64,000 nt of DNA, taken from NCBI GenBank assembly GCA_022036555.1, contig CM039139.1, forward strand, positions 14,970,319-15,034,318, read 5' to 3'. The translations under genes and the position numbers were made by a program. How positions within the stretch are numbered: position 1 is the stretch's first letter; every line of letters begins with the position of its first letter. The notes beneath the pieces are model-generated. The model had not been told where the DNA came from. It ran no database searches and saw only the letters and a program-made list of their open reading frames with translations. Below, piece by piece: positions 10,093-22,019 of this stretch. This stretch comes from Microstegium vimineum. Taxonomy: Eukaryota > Streptophyta > Magnoliopsida > Poales > Poaceae.

Positions 10093-13000
10093 ATGCTTGC
10101 TTGCGCTGAGGCTCAGACTTTGGAGGAGGAATTAGATCTGGAGGAAAGCTTGGGCAGCGTGGAGGTTTCTGTTGGGGACTTGATCAGTGTTGAGGAAGAT
10201 TCTCCGATGGCAGGGAAAACTTATGAGATTGGAGCTTCACTCATGGCTCTTGGGATGATCGAAGAGCTTCTCAAGGATGGTGTTTTTCCTGCTGACAAGT
10301 ACCGTCTTCCAAAGGGTGAGTCTGCTCCTACTCCTAAGGGTAATGAAGCTGTTGTCTTCCGTGACTGCTTTGTCTGCGGTCTTCGCAACCCTTCGACGAC
10401 TTTTCTTCGGGACGTGTTGTTGAAGTTTGAGCTTCAACTTCACGATCTTACACCGAACAACGTGCTTGCCTTGAGCCAATTTTGCTGGGCTTGCGAGTCG
10501 TATGATGCGGAGCCGGATATAGATACTTTTTGCGCGAACTATGAGATCCAGTTCCAACCGAAGAAGAATAAGGAGACCAAGGATGCGATTCAGTTTGGCA
10601 GATGTACCTTCTTTCCTTTCCGTAAACCCAACGAGGTGAGACCGGAGATATCCTTCTGCAAGAAGAATAAGTGGGTCGGGGAGTGGATCCGCCACTGGTT
10701 CTATGTTACTTTCCCCGCGACAGAGGATGCTGTCAACCCCTTCGCGTCTGTGTTGCGTCCCATGAAGCCAAAGACCCGAGTCTCTCCGCCAAATGAGGTT
10801 TCTGATCGGCGGGAGAAGTGTGACAAGGCCTTCGACTTAGCTTGCTGTTTTTCCGGAGGTCGCGATCTTGTCGAAGAAATGTGTGTCGTCGCCTACTGGC
10901 CTTTGGGTGCTACCCGGCCCAAGTTTTCTATAAAAATAGTGGCTATTCCAATTTTTGGTGATCCCGAGAGTGTTCCTTTCCCTGTCTTTGGGAAAGAGCT
11001 TGGTGACATCCCTCCGGAGCAATTTGTCTGCGAGATTGAGGCGGAGGCCGTTGCCATCGTTGGTGAGGTGACCGAGAAGGAGTTCTTAGCTCGGCGATCG
11101 AGCTCCGGGACTGCCTCGGCTGAACCGTGTGTTCGAGGAGCTAGGAATTACATATACCGAAAGGTCGGTTCCTGCGAAGATCTCTGCTGCCGTTCTCAAG
11201 AAAGAGGCGGAAGCCGAAGAAAAAGAGGCGGAGGAGAGGGTAGCGAAGGCTTCTATGATGGGTATGGGTGCATCTGTTTCTTATGCCGCTCCTGCTGCTG
11301 GGTCAAAGAAGCGTGCAACTACAAGTTCTGCCGCTACTGTGGTTGCCGAATCGAAGAAGAAGAAACAAAAATTTCTACTCAGAAACCGGCCGCTGCAAGT
11401 CCTGCGGCTCCTTTGGTGAAGCGCAAGGCCCTTGCCAACAGGGCGGAGGTCCCTAGAAAGAGGGCTCGGAAGGCGGCTGCCACTGCGGATCTTCTTAGTT
11501 TTGAACCTTCGTCTTCCGAAGGTGGGTCTCCTATCAGCCATTTTGGTCATCCTGACCCTAGGGTGTTTCGTGACCCTTAGCTTTTTTATCTGGACGATGA
11601 TGATCGGTTCGAACTGTACTTGCCAGGTCCTTCGCCGAAAGCTTCTCCGCCTAAGGTTCCTTCACCCGAGGCTGTGGTAGCTGACGATGTGCCCGTGCCG
11701 TCTCTATTATTGACTGCGGTTGAGGGCTCTGCGCAATCTTCCATCCCTCTTGTTGGGGTCGCTGATGCCGAAGAAGCTTTGCCGAACGCATTCAGCCCTC
11801 CTTCTTCTTGGACGACAGCGTCGGGTTCTTCTACGTGGTGTTCTGGCAGCGTTCGGGAGGAAAGCCCGGAGGTCGTCGGCCCCAAGCCTTTGACGGAGCA
11901 GGCCTCCGTTCCTGCTTTGGAAGTGAATCTTGGTTCTCCTCAGCGTCGGAGCCCGACGCCTTCAAGGGTTGCTATGGTAATTTCGTCTCCAGCGAGTCAT
12001 GCTGGCGAGGAGCTACCGTCGAAGGGTCATGCTGCTGCTACGGACATGAGCCTTGGTATGGTTGTTCCTCACGCCTTTGGAGTGTTGTATTCGTTTTTTG
12101 GCGACTCTCTCCTTAACCATGTTGCCTTTTGTGCTTAAAGGTTTTCCGTTTGAAGCTTTGAAGGAGATCCCTGGGGAGGATTCGTTACCCGAAGGGATTG
12201 ACCTTGCTCGGGTTGGCCTTGATGGCTTGGGCCTTCATACTATTTTTTCGTCCCGGACTTCGCCTGGGACGAGCGCTCGTGCTGGAGGTATTTTTCTGCC
12301 TTGTTTTCTTATGCGGTTTCTTTTATTTCACTCGTGTGTATTGTTTTGCATGTGTGTTATATATCATTATGTATATATATGTTTTTTTTTATTTTTGCAG
12401 CTGGTGCTTCGTCGGAGACATTAAGTGGGTGGACTGAGTCTTTGCGGATCCTTAACCAGGATACCGGAGGTTCTTGTAGTTTATTTTTACATTGCCATCT
12501 TTGCTCTTGGCTTGTTTTCTGATGCATCGTCTTTTGTTTGGTGTAGATCGGATGCGTGATCGCTTGAAGGAGGTTGACGTTTGCGAACTGCTGCATATAA
12601 ACTTGCAGCACCAGTGTGTGGTAAGCTTTTGTCTATGATTTGATTGGCGAAGGTTTTTGTGCTGGTGTTTTTACGCTGCTGCTGCTTCTTGCTACTGTTT
12701 TTTTACATGCATATTGTTTTTGCAGAGCCATCATTTGGGGGCGGTCATTGAGGGGAAGTTGTCTTTGGCTCTTCTTGAGAGTCGCGATGCTCTTTCCTTC
12801 GCGCAGAGGGAGCTTGGTCGGAGGGAAAACGTATCTCCGAGCTGGAAGAGGAGGTGGTTGGCCTTCGCCCCCTTTTGGGTCCAATGAATAACTTAGGGGC
12901 AAGATGGATAGGTTGGCAGATGCCCTTGAAAAGGCAACCGATAGCGAGAAGGCTGCCTTAGAGAAGCTCGGGAAAGCGGCCGATGGCGAAAAGGCTGCCT

Positions 13001-13784
13001 TAGAAATGCTTGGGACCGCGGAGGCTACTGTCGAGGGTCTTCGCAGAGAGCTTGAGGGTGAGCGCTCATCTGCTTGCACGCTCAAGGCTCAAGTTGACCT
13101 GCTCAATGGACGACTGGAGGCTGCCCGAGTTGCTGGTTTATCTGTCGTTGCTGCTTTCGTGAAGGCTTTGGCTGAGTTTGGTGGGGTGGTTCCTCCACCT
13201 GCTGACGATTCTTTGGCTCTTGCCGTTTGTAACTGGCTGCGAGCTTAGTTTAGTAGGCTTCCAAGCTTCATTGCGAAGGCTGGCGACTTCGCAGCTCTTT
13301 CTGGGGTTGCTAATTTTGTGAGGGCCTTGGTCGATGGTGGTTGCGAGCACATGGCTGCTCTGAAGTGCAGGGATTACCCACAGCCTATACCGCCGTCTGC
13401 GATGTCGAAGCCCGTTTTCAAGGCTATCACGAACTTCATGTATTACTTCTATAGCAAGTTTGGTCGGGCCGATGCTCATGTTTTGGTGGAGGCTAGGCGT
13501 CAGGAGGTTTGCTTTGGACTATTGCCTTCTTTGCTGTTTTGGCGTCTTTTCTTAACTGGTTCCCTGATCCTTCGTGTGGGTTACTGCAGGCTTTGGCTAA
13601 AGCTACTGGTGTCGCGGGCGGAGGTGGTGTTCACGTTCCCGCACCTCAAGACGCTCGCTCTGGTGTTCTTGGTGGTGGGGCTGTTGCCGCTGCTGGTGCG
13701 CTTCCGGGGACTGCGGATGCTGCTGCTTCCACTGAAGCCAAATCGGAGATACCTGTGCCCTCGTTTGAGGAGGTGGGGCAATGA
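10093..13784 (+). pseudogene. Intron-bearing antisense ORF of the Tat element (putative 'gypsy type transposon' domain)
   Basis: A plus-strand gene inside the minus-strand element. The frame is open from 9805 to 11580; ATGs at 10093 or 10207 are likelier starts. Residues after MAGKTYEIGASLMALGM show the plant domain catalogued as 'putative gypsy type transposon' (as I recall, PF04195), including LKFELQLHDLTPNNVLALSQF. It continues through a Ser/Pro-rich segment, then a Lys/Glu/Ala coiled coil (12904-13100) and a C-terminal SKPVFKAITNFMYYFYSKFG block. Likely GT-AG introns: 12288-12400, 12470-12546, 12621-12725 and 13507-13589. Damage: compensating frame changes near 11.12 and 11.37 kb, a stop at 11578-11580, a frameshift near 12.9 kb and a stop near 13.25 kb. 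Related ORFs occur in other grass Tat-type elements; their function is unknown. Confidence 0.7.
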
Positions 13785-15468
13785 CTCCTAGTTTAGGTTT
13801 CGTGGTCAGGCCTGCGCGCCTTCGCAATGTGCCCTGATATGGGGTGTGTAAATAACTTTGATGATACTTTGCTGGTTATTTCTATTTTGTGAGGTTGTCA
13901 TGCGATGGTATGTGTTTTGCGTGTTGATTTTTGTGGTTGTCCCGCGCAGGTTGCCTTCGACGACCTTGTGCGGGACGTTATGCCTTTGACGTTGATGCGC
14001 AACGGCGTTTATGTCGACGACGATTTGTGGGAATACTAGTGCCACAATAATTCGCAACCTTCGGTTGATAAGCTATTCGAGTTCGTCCTATATTCAATCG
14101 ACCACTGGAATGCTGTTTTCGTTCGTTCCTTAGCTTGGCGGGGTCCTCTAGACCCGTTGTAATTTTGTTTCGTGTGATTGGCCTTCGCTCCATATGATGT
14201 ATTGTACCCTTTTATTTGCTCGGGTTGTACTTGTATTGTTGTGCTTCATGAAAAAGAACTGTTTGCTAATACATTTTGGTACATCTGTGGTTCTCCTTTA
14301 TTACAGTTCTTTGGACCTTCGTGTCCTAATGTTTCTAGGGGTGCGCTTGCGTTTCTAGTTGCGTATCCTTCCGTCGAAGGCTTTGTTTGAGGGAATTTTC
14401 AAGTTCTCTAAAGATTTGCTGCTTAGTGCTTCTCAATTTTTCGTGTCCTGATATTGCTTCCATAGACGACTTCTTTCCGTCTTGACTTTGATTCCTTTGA
14501 GGTGATGCCGCTGTTACGAGCCTTCGCGTGGTGATCACCTTTTGTGCTGCTAGCTTGGCAAGATTCTGGCCTGCATTGTCTTTCCCCCTACTCTCGAATA
14601 ACCGCTTACTACTTGGGTTGTTCGGGGTGTGTCTGAGCTTTATGCTGTTGGGGGGTGCTACTTGTTTTATAGTGCGCTTCCTCTGTTGTTTTAGGTGTGG
14701 TCATGAATGTTGTGCACATGGCGCCTTTAATTTAGAGGTGAATTATTACGGCCTTCGCTTTGAAGGCTGTGGGCCGCCCCCCTTCTTTTTCCTGCATCTT
14801 TGCCCATATGCCTTAGTGACTGTTTTGTCAGGACTTTTCCTAAGACGAGACCTATCTTGGGCGCGGAGGTCCTCTCGCCCGTTCAGCTGTTTTAGCTGTG
14901 GGTGGCGGAGGTTCTCTTGTGTGTTCGTTGAGTCGAATGATTTGGCCTTGTTGCCGACCACTTTCGATGTTTTTGATTTTGGCTAGTGCAGGCGGGGTCT
15001 AGCGGCATTTTTCCTAGGTTTGTTCCCGCGAGACGAGTTTGCATGGGTCAGTATAGAGACCTTCGACACGTTATTTCACGACGGCTTATATTTTGGATAG
15101 AAGTGAGCTCCGGGCTCGTTTACACACATAGCGCATTGCTTTACAATTGGCACGAAGGCCTTTCTAGTTTCTTTGTTGTTGGTCTTCGGTCGCTTCTTGC
15201 TCTTGACCTTGGACACCTTCGCCCGACTTATCCACACCGCGCAGCGGGACGTGCATGCCGGTCTCCTACCCAGGCTCGAAGACCAACACCTTCGCCATTT
15301 CTGTCGCTCGAAGACCTGCTTCAGGCGACTTTTGGTCGGGTTGGCCTGGTGCCTGACCATGGGTGCCCTTGCACTTTTATCTGCCACCTTCGCAGAAGAA
15401 GCCGTGCAACGGGATGCGTGCTGACCTTCGTGGCTTCTTCCACCTCGACCTAGGTGGTGGTGTGGTGG
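13785..15468. other. Tat spacer, left part
   Basis: Non-coding element DNA between the antisense gene and the nested insertion, rich in CCTTCG motifs. Segments at 14.5-15.0 kb are diverged copies of 20.65-21.57 kb: both contain TTACGAGCCTTCGCG and GGGCGCGGAGGTCCT, and later a shared TGGCC(T/C)(T/C)GTTGC phrase in the same order. Confidence 0.55.
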
Positions 15469-18400
15469 TGTGACAGAACCTCTTAAGATAGGGCCCACTT
15501 GCCAGGATTATTAGTCCACCCGACTTAATCCAAAACAATTGATTCAAACCTTAATTAGTCCGTCAGGTGTCGCCACTTTACAGCGGGTCATTCATCTCTT
15601 TCCGAACAGGATCTCCTCATTACAAACATTGCAGAAGTAATACAATAATTTAATTTACATCAAAGTAGCAGAAATTTAAAGTCATATTACAAACCATAAG
15701 TTTTGAAACATAACTTAGTGTCATACGATATTATTACATCAAGCTACTGATATAGTATAGACAAAACAACTGAGTCACTCTTGCCCAAGAGTCAAGCAAA
15801 GACAGTTTAATCTTCATCTTCATCCACAGTGACCACGGTCATGCAGCACGAAGCCACACAGACCGGGTTGTGGCCCTCATCTGCGATAGGGGTTAACAAA
15901 CCCTGAGTACGGGAGTACTCAACAAGTCTTATCCGACAAAGAAAAAATATTTGGTGGACAAAAAGGTATGCAATTTAGGATTCAAGGTGTGGTTTGCAAG
16001 AATCAAGTATTTTGCATAAATGAGAATTTAAAAAGAATTGAAATTCATTTATTTCATTCATAAGATTACTCAGGTACCGATCTAGATGTATGATCGATAA
16101 CAAGGTACTAAACCATCCATGAAAGGAATCCAACAAGTATCCAATTTAAGTTTTATTAACTACGATGTAAAAGGCAGGGTTATGTTTCCATATCCGAATA
16201 ACATGACGATTCGAACCGGTTTACCCCACCTAGGGACTTCCCAATCACACGACATATACAACACTAAAGCACACATATGACTACCTTTCCCTGGATCCTC
16301 CCGCCAAAACCGGGGTTCCGCCACCCGAGAGCACAGTACGCCTCCATCCAATTCCTCGAACTTGGAGGGTACACACTACTCTCGCCATCTCTCCACTCCC
16401 AGTGCGGATTAATCGTTCTTAAGACGGGAATAGCCAGAGTCTAGCTTTCCCAAGGTATGTGATCAGTACTCCAAAGTCACAACCCTCTAACTTTTTACAA
16501 CGGCAAGGCCCTAACGACACAGGCGGAGAGAACCCGCTCATCAGACACCGCTGATAGCTCCCAAACACCATGTTCGGCCGGTCCCGAATTATTACTTCCA
16601 ACAACATTCCTTTCTCCCAAAGATCATAACCATTTGCCGAAGCAATACGCTATGGTAAGTGACCGGAAATCACCTACTATCAAAGTTCTAAGCATACTAA
16701 GCATTTTTAGCTAAAAGTTTGCATCATAAAACAAGTGTCAAGGTGTAGGTACAATAACACAAGGATAAGGCTATGCATCAAGTAAGAATTTAATAAAGTA
16801 CGATAATGCAATAATATAACCATAAGTGTATTTAAAGCAATCATTTTAAATACAAGGAAAGATCTGGATGCACCGGGGCTTTCCTTCGTTGGAGGGATAC
16901 ACAAGTTCTGGCTCAGATTCAACAAGAGAGAAAACCCCTTCACTAGAGGGATTATCCAACCTAATCAACGGACAATCTACACGATATAATAACATGCTTA
17001 GGTGATGCTTGTAATGATAGACATGATGCTTAACAACATTCAAGCATGCACTTAAATGATGAACAAAACAGATTACAACCTTGAGTACAACTTCCCTTCA
17101 TGAAGCTAAACTTAACTAGAGCATAGAACAAGTTAATGAAACCCTAATTAAGTTAATTAGCTAGGCTAACAATTAAATCCAAAAGAACTGAGCAGACAAC
17201 ACTATCATTAAACATGTCCAAACTATTGTTGTCATTGGACAATGACCATTTGCATCAAATAATCCAAATTCACTCAAAACCTAAAGTCATTAAGTTTACT
17301 AATCATTTTATTAGTAATTATATAAATAGCCATGTATAACAGATCATCCAAAAATTCCCAAACTTTTTGTACAACAAGATATAAGTGTAAAAATGTTACA
17401 CAAAAATTTTCATAATTTTTGGAGCAATATACACAGCATGAAAAATCATGGAAAAGTTATTTTTCATTTACTTTGAGCATTTTTATAGGATTAAAAATGT
17501 ACTGAACATGGATATGTTATATTTTTTATTAAATACTACACATTACAGAGAGCATACCCAAATTTTTACAGAATATAAATATGCACAGAAATAAACATAC
17601 AAAAATAACAAAAAACATTACTGCTCAAACAGGAAAAAGGGGGAAACCCTTTGATTATCCCACTGACGGCTGGGTCCCGCCCGTCAGTGGCACAGACGCA
17701 GAGGAGCGGCGCCGACGGCGAACCAAACGGCAAACCAACACCGGCTCTGGACTCAGCACTTCACCCCGAACCCAACGAGGTGCGACATGTCCATTTCCAT
17801 CCCTCGGAAAACCCTCGCCGGCGACATCCGCGGCGGCCCGAGCTCGGTCGCTCGTACGCCGACGAGTACAGACATGCGCCGGAGAAACCAAGCACCGCGA
17901 CAGACTCAGGAAGCAAACGCGAACACAACGCAACAAGGAAACGAGGCTAAAACCTACCACAGTGACTTCGCTGACGGCAATGGCGGCACTTCGCACGCGG
18001 CCGCACATACGCCGGCGAACACAAGCCATAAACGGCTCAACCAAACACCCCAGCATACTTAGCGACCCCCAAACAACGCGAAGCGCACGCAAAACGAACC
18101 AAGAGCTAAGCGTAACACTCTCGCCGACGGCCATGGCGGACGGCGGAGATCTGCGCGACGTGCTCCGATGAAAATGAGCACGCGCTCGAACAACCAACAC
18201 CGCGATAGGACGCACGAAGGCTAGGCAAAGCTAGCGCAAGACTCAGACATGAAAAAGACCAACTAACAAGCTCTCACGGTGGCGAGCACCGACGCGGCGG
18301 CGCTGACACGCCGGAGCGAACACGAACCACGGCTACAGTTCAGAATTAACTACAACCAGCTACTCTATGAGAACCAGTAGCTTACCCCGAACACGAAGCA

Positions 18401-19518
18401 CTCGCTAACTCGGCCGGAGACGAAGCAGATGATGCTGGTGACGAAGACTGTGCCGGCGGAAACGGTGAGCCGAGCGGCAACGATGGTGTTCCCGGAGCTG
18501 CAGACCACCAAAAGCGACACGGCGAGGCATACGAGGATCAGTAACGAATGAAGAAGATGAAACACGAAAGAAGAAGACAATGCGGCTCTTGTGTAGCCAG
18601 GACGACCGCGAACCAGAGCGGCGGTGCCCTCGCCGGAGCCAAGGAAGACGAGGTCGCGCTAGGCGAATGGGGGCTCGGCGTCTTCAACCGACTCGCGCGG
18701 GAGGTGCGCGAGGTCAAGGCGAACCCGTCAGAGGTGATTTGGTGGATTGGCAGTGACTGGAAAGCTCGCTCGAGCACGTCAACGCAGAGAGCTCGCGCGG
18801 CGGCGTGAGTAGAGTGGCAAGGTGAGCGTGAAAGGGAGGCAATGGGAGCTCGTCGTCGCGTTTTGAAGGTGTCAACGTGACCGTGGCGTTGCCACGCACT
18901 TGATGCGACGTGAGTCGACGCCATGAGACGCGCGGTGGCATCGACAGGTGGCCGGCCAGGTGTCGGCGTCGAGTTCAACGTCGCCATGCAACTGCTCGAT
19001 GAAATGCCTGAACTGCCCCTAGGACTATTTTGCAAATTGCTCAAGCTTCTAGGGGTTTTCATGAAAAACTTTGAATACCAAAGTTGCTCAAAATTTCATG
19101 ATCTACATTTTTGTCAATACTCACTTTTTCAAATTCGGCATAGAAATGAAAATGCAATTTTGAAATTTGAAAACCTTTTAAAAAGGATTTATCCCCTTTT
19201 CAATTACTCTAAAAACTTGAATAACACTTGAAAAATTGTAAACACAACAAATGCAATTCAAGCTGAGCTCTACAACTTTTCTTAAACAACCATAAGCAAA
19301 TTCTTTTTAGATTTTGAAAATCATGTTTAGGGTTTGAATTTAAATTTGAAAGTTTGAATTTGAAAAGATGACCAGCATTCACACAATTGATCAAACACAA
19401 TCAAGTAAACTTATTTTAGTTTAATGCATAGCCAGGTTCTCAATCAATTGAATGATGCTTAATGCATATGATGACATGATTAATTTTTAATTAAGCGATT
19501 AACACCAGGGGTGTTACA
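15469..19518 (-). repeat. Tekay-type LTR, about 4.05 kb
   Basis: Bounded by TGTGACAGAACC on the left and GGGGTGTTACA on the right (plus orientation), so on the minus strand it runs TGTAACACCCC..GGTTCTGTCACA. Minus strand is the sense orientation. The GC-rich stretch at 17.65-18.95 kb opens several chance ORFs that I do not regard as genes. Confidence 0.75.
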
Positions 19519-19534
19519 ACCCTTCCCCCTTAAA
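19519..19534 (-). other. Tekay polypurine tract
   Basis: On the minus strand TTTAAGGGGGAAGGGT lies immediately before the LTR start, the expected site and composition of a polypurine tract. Confidence 0.75.
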
Positions 19535-19648
19535 GAAATCTCGTCCCGAGATTTAGGAGTGAAACAAAGTAATGGAAAAGGAAATGTATCAAGCACCTTC
19601 TCTTTTTCATTTCTCATGTTACAACTATGACCAAATTTTACAAACAGC

Positions 19649-20583
19649 TCAAACAATAGAAGCATAAAACTCTGGGAAATTCTCTAAAAGATAATCTTCA
19701 GATTCCCAAGTAGCTTCTTCTTGTGAGTGATGATTCCACTGAACCTTGTAGAACTTGATAGTCTTGCGACGAGTAACTCGATCCTTTCGATCAAGAACCT
19801 TTACAGGATACTCAGAGTAGGTCACATCAGGTTCTAACTGCACTCCTTCAACTTCAACGGTCGTATCCTTAACTTGAAGACATTTCTTCAACTGAGATAC
19901 ATGAAACACATCATGAACGACGAATAAAATATCAGGTAGCTTCAAACGGTAAGCCACCTTGCCAATGCGTTCAAGAACTGGAAATGGACCGACATAGCGA
20001 GGTGCCAACTTGCCTTTCACTCCAAACCGAGAGGTTCCTTTCATAGGCGATACCTTCAGATACACATGATCTCCAGGCTCAAACTGTAAAGGACCTATCC
20101 TTTTATCAGCATAGCTCTTTTTCCTAGATTGTGCAATCTCCAGATTGATACGAATTTGTTTGACTTTATCTTCGGCTTCCTTAACTACGTCGACACCAAA
20201 GAACTCACGTTCCCCGGGTTCCGACCAATTAAGAGGAGTTCTGCAACCTCGACCATACAAAGCTTCAAATGGCGACATTTTTATGCTCTGCTGGTAACTA
20301 TTGTTATAAGAGAACTCGGCCAAAGGTAAACATTCATCCCAGTTCTTGGAAAAGTTGAGCACGCAACATCTCAAAAGATCTTCAAGAATTTGGGTTACTC
20401 GTTTAGTTTGACCATCGGTTTGCGGATGATAAGTTGTGCTATACAAGATCTTAGTACCCAGAGACTCATGGAGATGTCTCCAGAAAGCTTAGACAAACTA
20501 AGTCCCATGATCAGATAAGATGGTCTTAGGAACACCATGAAGACTTACTATTCTTTCCAAAAAGAACTTAGCATAACCAGCAG
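19649..20583 (-). pseudogene. Tekay integrase C-terminal half with chromodomain
   Basis: The main open frame is 20446 down to 19649 (265 codons). It shows STTYHPQTDGQTKRVTQILE, WDECLPLAEFSYNNSYQQS and PFEALYGRGCRTPLNW, then the GPF..LERIGKVAYRLKLP module and a C-terminal chromodomain around KFYKVQWNHHSQEEATWESE. The chromodomain is thought to steer integration to heterochromatin. In most relatives the sequence after DGQT is ER, with the third catalytic acidic residue; here it is KR, so the catalytic Glu appears replaced by Lys. The upstream continuation to about 20583 (FLERIVSLHGVPKTILSD) carries in-frame stops. The N-terminal zinc finger and first catalytic Asp are absent. Confidence 0.85.
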
Positions 20584-20590
20584 CATGCAT

Positions 20591-22019
20591 TGTGGTTGGT
20601 TTGGTGGAGGGGCATTTTCTTTGTGATCGCGTCCATTGAGCCGGTGCGAGGGGAGGTTACGAGCCTTCGCGCGGTAATCTCCCATTGCCGGTTCCGCTGC
20701 CTGATTGTAGACAAGCGGAGGCCGGTTCTTAACAGAAGGTGCCCCCCTTCTTATGAGTCTTCGCACGGCTTGTGGGATTTGTTCCCTCTTTCCGTGTTCT
20801 AAGGAAACGTCTGCTTCCATGGGACGAAGGTTTGGGCTGACGGCTTGGCTCCTTTTTTGTGCTTTCTGTTGGCTGCCCTTGGCTTTGATTCTGGTATAGG
20901 GTGCAGATTTGATGGTTTGGGCGGACGGTTCGGCTGCCTTTTTATAGTGTCTTGAGGTCTAGCTTTTATTGCTAGGGGTAGTTGGGGCGATAGTAGTTGT
21001 TTGTTGGCGGTTGAGCCTTTACTTCTGACCGAGTTATTGCGGCCTTCGTGTTGAATGCTGAGGGTCCCCCTTCTGCCTGCAACTTTTGCAGGGCTTTTGA
21101 AGGGTTTTGTTTTGGTTTTATGAAACCCTTCACTTCGGTGCTCGAGTTGTCAGGTCTTCTTCCGAGTTTTGAGCGTTTTTAGAGCGCGAAGGTTGTTCTG
21201 TTCGTACGACCTTTTTTCCTCGGTGCCCGACGTGTCAGGACTTTTTTCGAGTTTTGAGCGTTTTTAGAGCGCGAAGGTTGTACTGTTCGTACGGCCTTTT
21301 TGCCTCAGTGCCCGACGTGTCAGGACTTTTTCCGAGTTTTGAGCATTTTTAGAGCGCGAAGGTTGTACTGTTCGTACGACCTTTTTGCCTCGGTGCCCGA
21401 CGTGTCAGGACTTTTTTCGAGTTTTGAACGTCTCTTGGGCGCGGAGGTCCTGTCGCTCGTTCAGCCTTTAGCTGAGAGTAGCGGAGGTCCTCTGTGCTTA
21501 TTTTTGTGTCGAATAGTATGGCCTCGTTGCTGGTCACTTTCGACGTTTCTGCTTTGGATTTTTCGGGGATAACCTCTTTATAACTTTAGAGGATTTTTAC
21601 AAAGGTGCTGCCTCGTTAAAAACCTCACGCCCTTGGTTAGGGTTCCCCTGTGAGGAAAAGAGTACGATGCCTTTCGAAGCAACTACGAAAGTAAAATGCT
21701 AGAGAAGGTAAATCTACCTATAAGCCGACCTTCGCTTATATTCTTGCGAAGGACGCTTTTACATTAGATGTAGAATCTCTTTAGGTTGCTGGAGTTCCAT
21801 GTGTGCGCGGTCGTCCTGTCTTCGGTGTCTGTCAGCAGAAAAGCCTCTAGTCAACCTGCAGCCTTCGCGATGAAGGGTCCCTCCCATTTGGGAGGTAACT
21901 TTCCAGCCATTTCTGCGTTTGGCTTTCTTTGGAGGACGAGATCTCCGTCTTTAATGTTTTTGCGTATCACTTTGCTATCCCTCTATACTTTTGTTTGCTC
22001 CTGATACTTTGCTATCCCT
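20591..22019. other. Tat spacer, right part
   Basis: Non-coding element DNA between the nested fragment and pol. It contains the 85-bp tandem array, and near 21.6 kb a phrase (GCTGCCTCGTTAAAAACC) that I recall from other grass retrotransposons. No gene is seen. Confidence 0.55.
21134..21430. repeat. 85-bp tandem repeat array in Tat spacer
   Basis: About 3.5 units. The anchor GTCAGG occurs at 21149, 21234, 21319 and 21404, exactly 85 bases apart. Each unit contains GAGTTTTGAGCGTTTTTAGA followed by GCGCGAAGGTTGT and TGTTCGTACG. Tandem arrays in the pol-to-3'-LTR spacer are typical of Tat elements. Confidence 0.9.

Larger units (their letters stand above)
15469..20590 (-). mobile_element. Truncated Tekay/Del-type chromovirus fragment
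   Basis: On the minus strand: the end of integrase with a chromodomain, a polypurine tract, and a complete ~4.05-kb 3' LTR. Gag, protease, RT, RNase H and the 5' LTR are missing. Recognisable integrase sequence ends near 20580, after which Tat spacer resumes. The left boundary is sharp (LTR end TGTGACAG). With one end truncated there is no target duplication to check. Long LTRs, the GTAACACCCC LTR start and a C-terminal chromodomain fit the Tekay/Del (RIRE3/RIRE8-like) clade. Confidence 0.75.

Noticed and set aside
17581..18171. 196-codon ORF and its antisense partner
   Set aside because: Both lie inside the Tekay LTR; GC-rich and without recognisable protein features.
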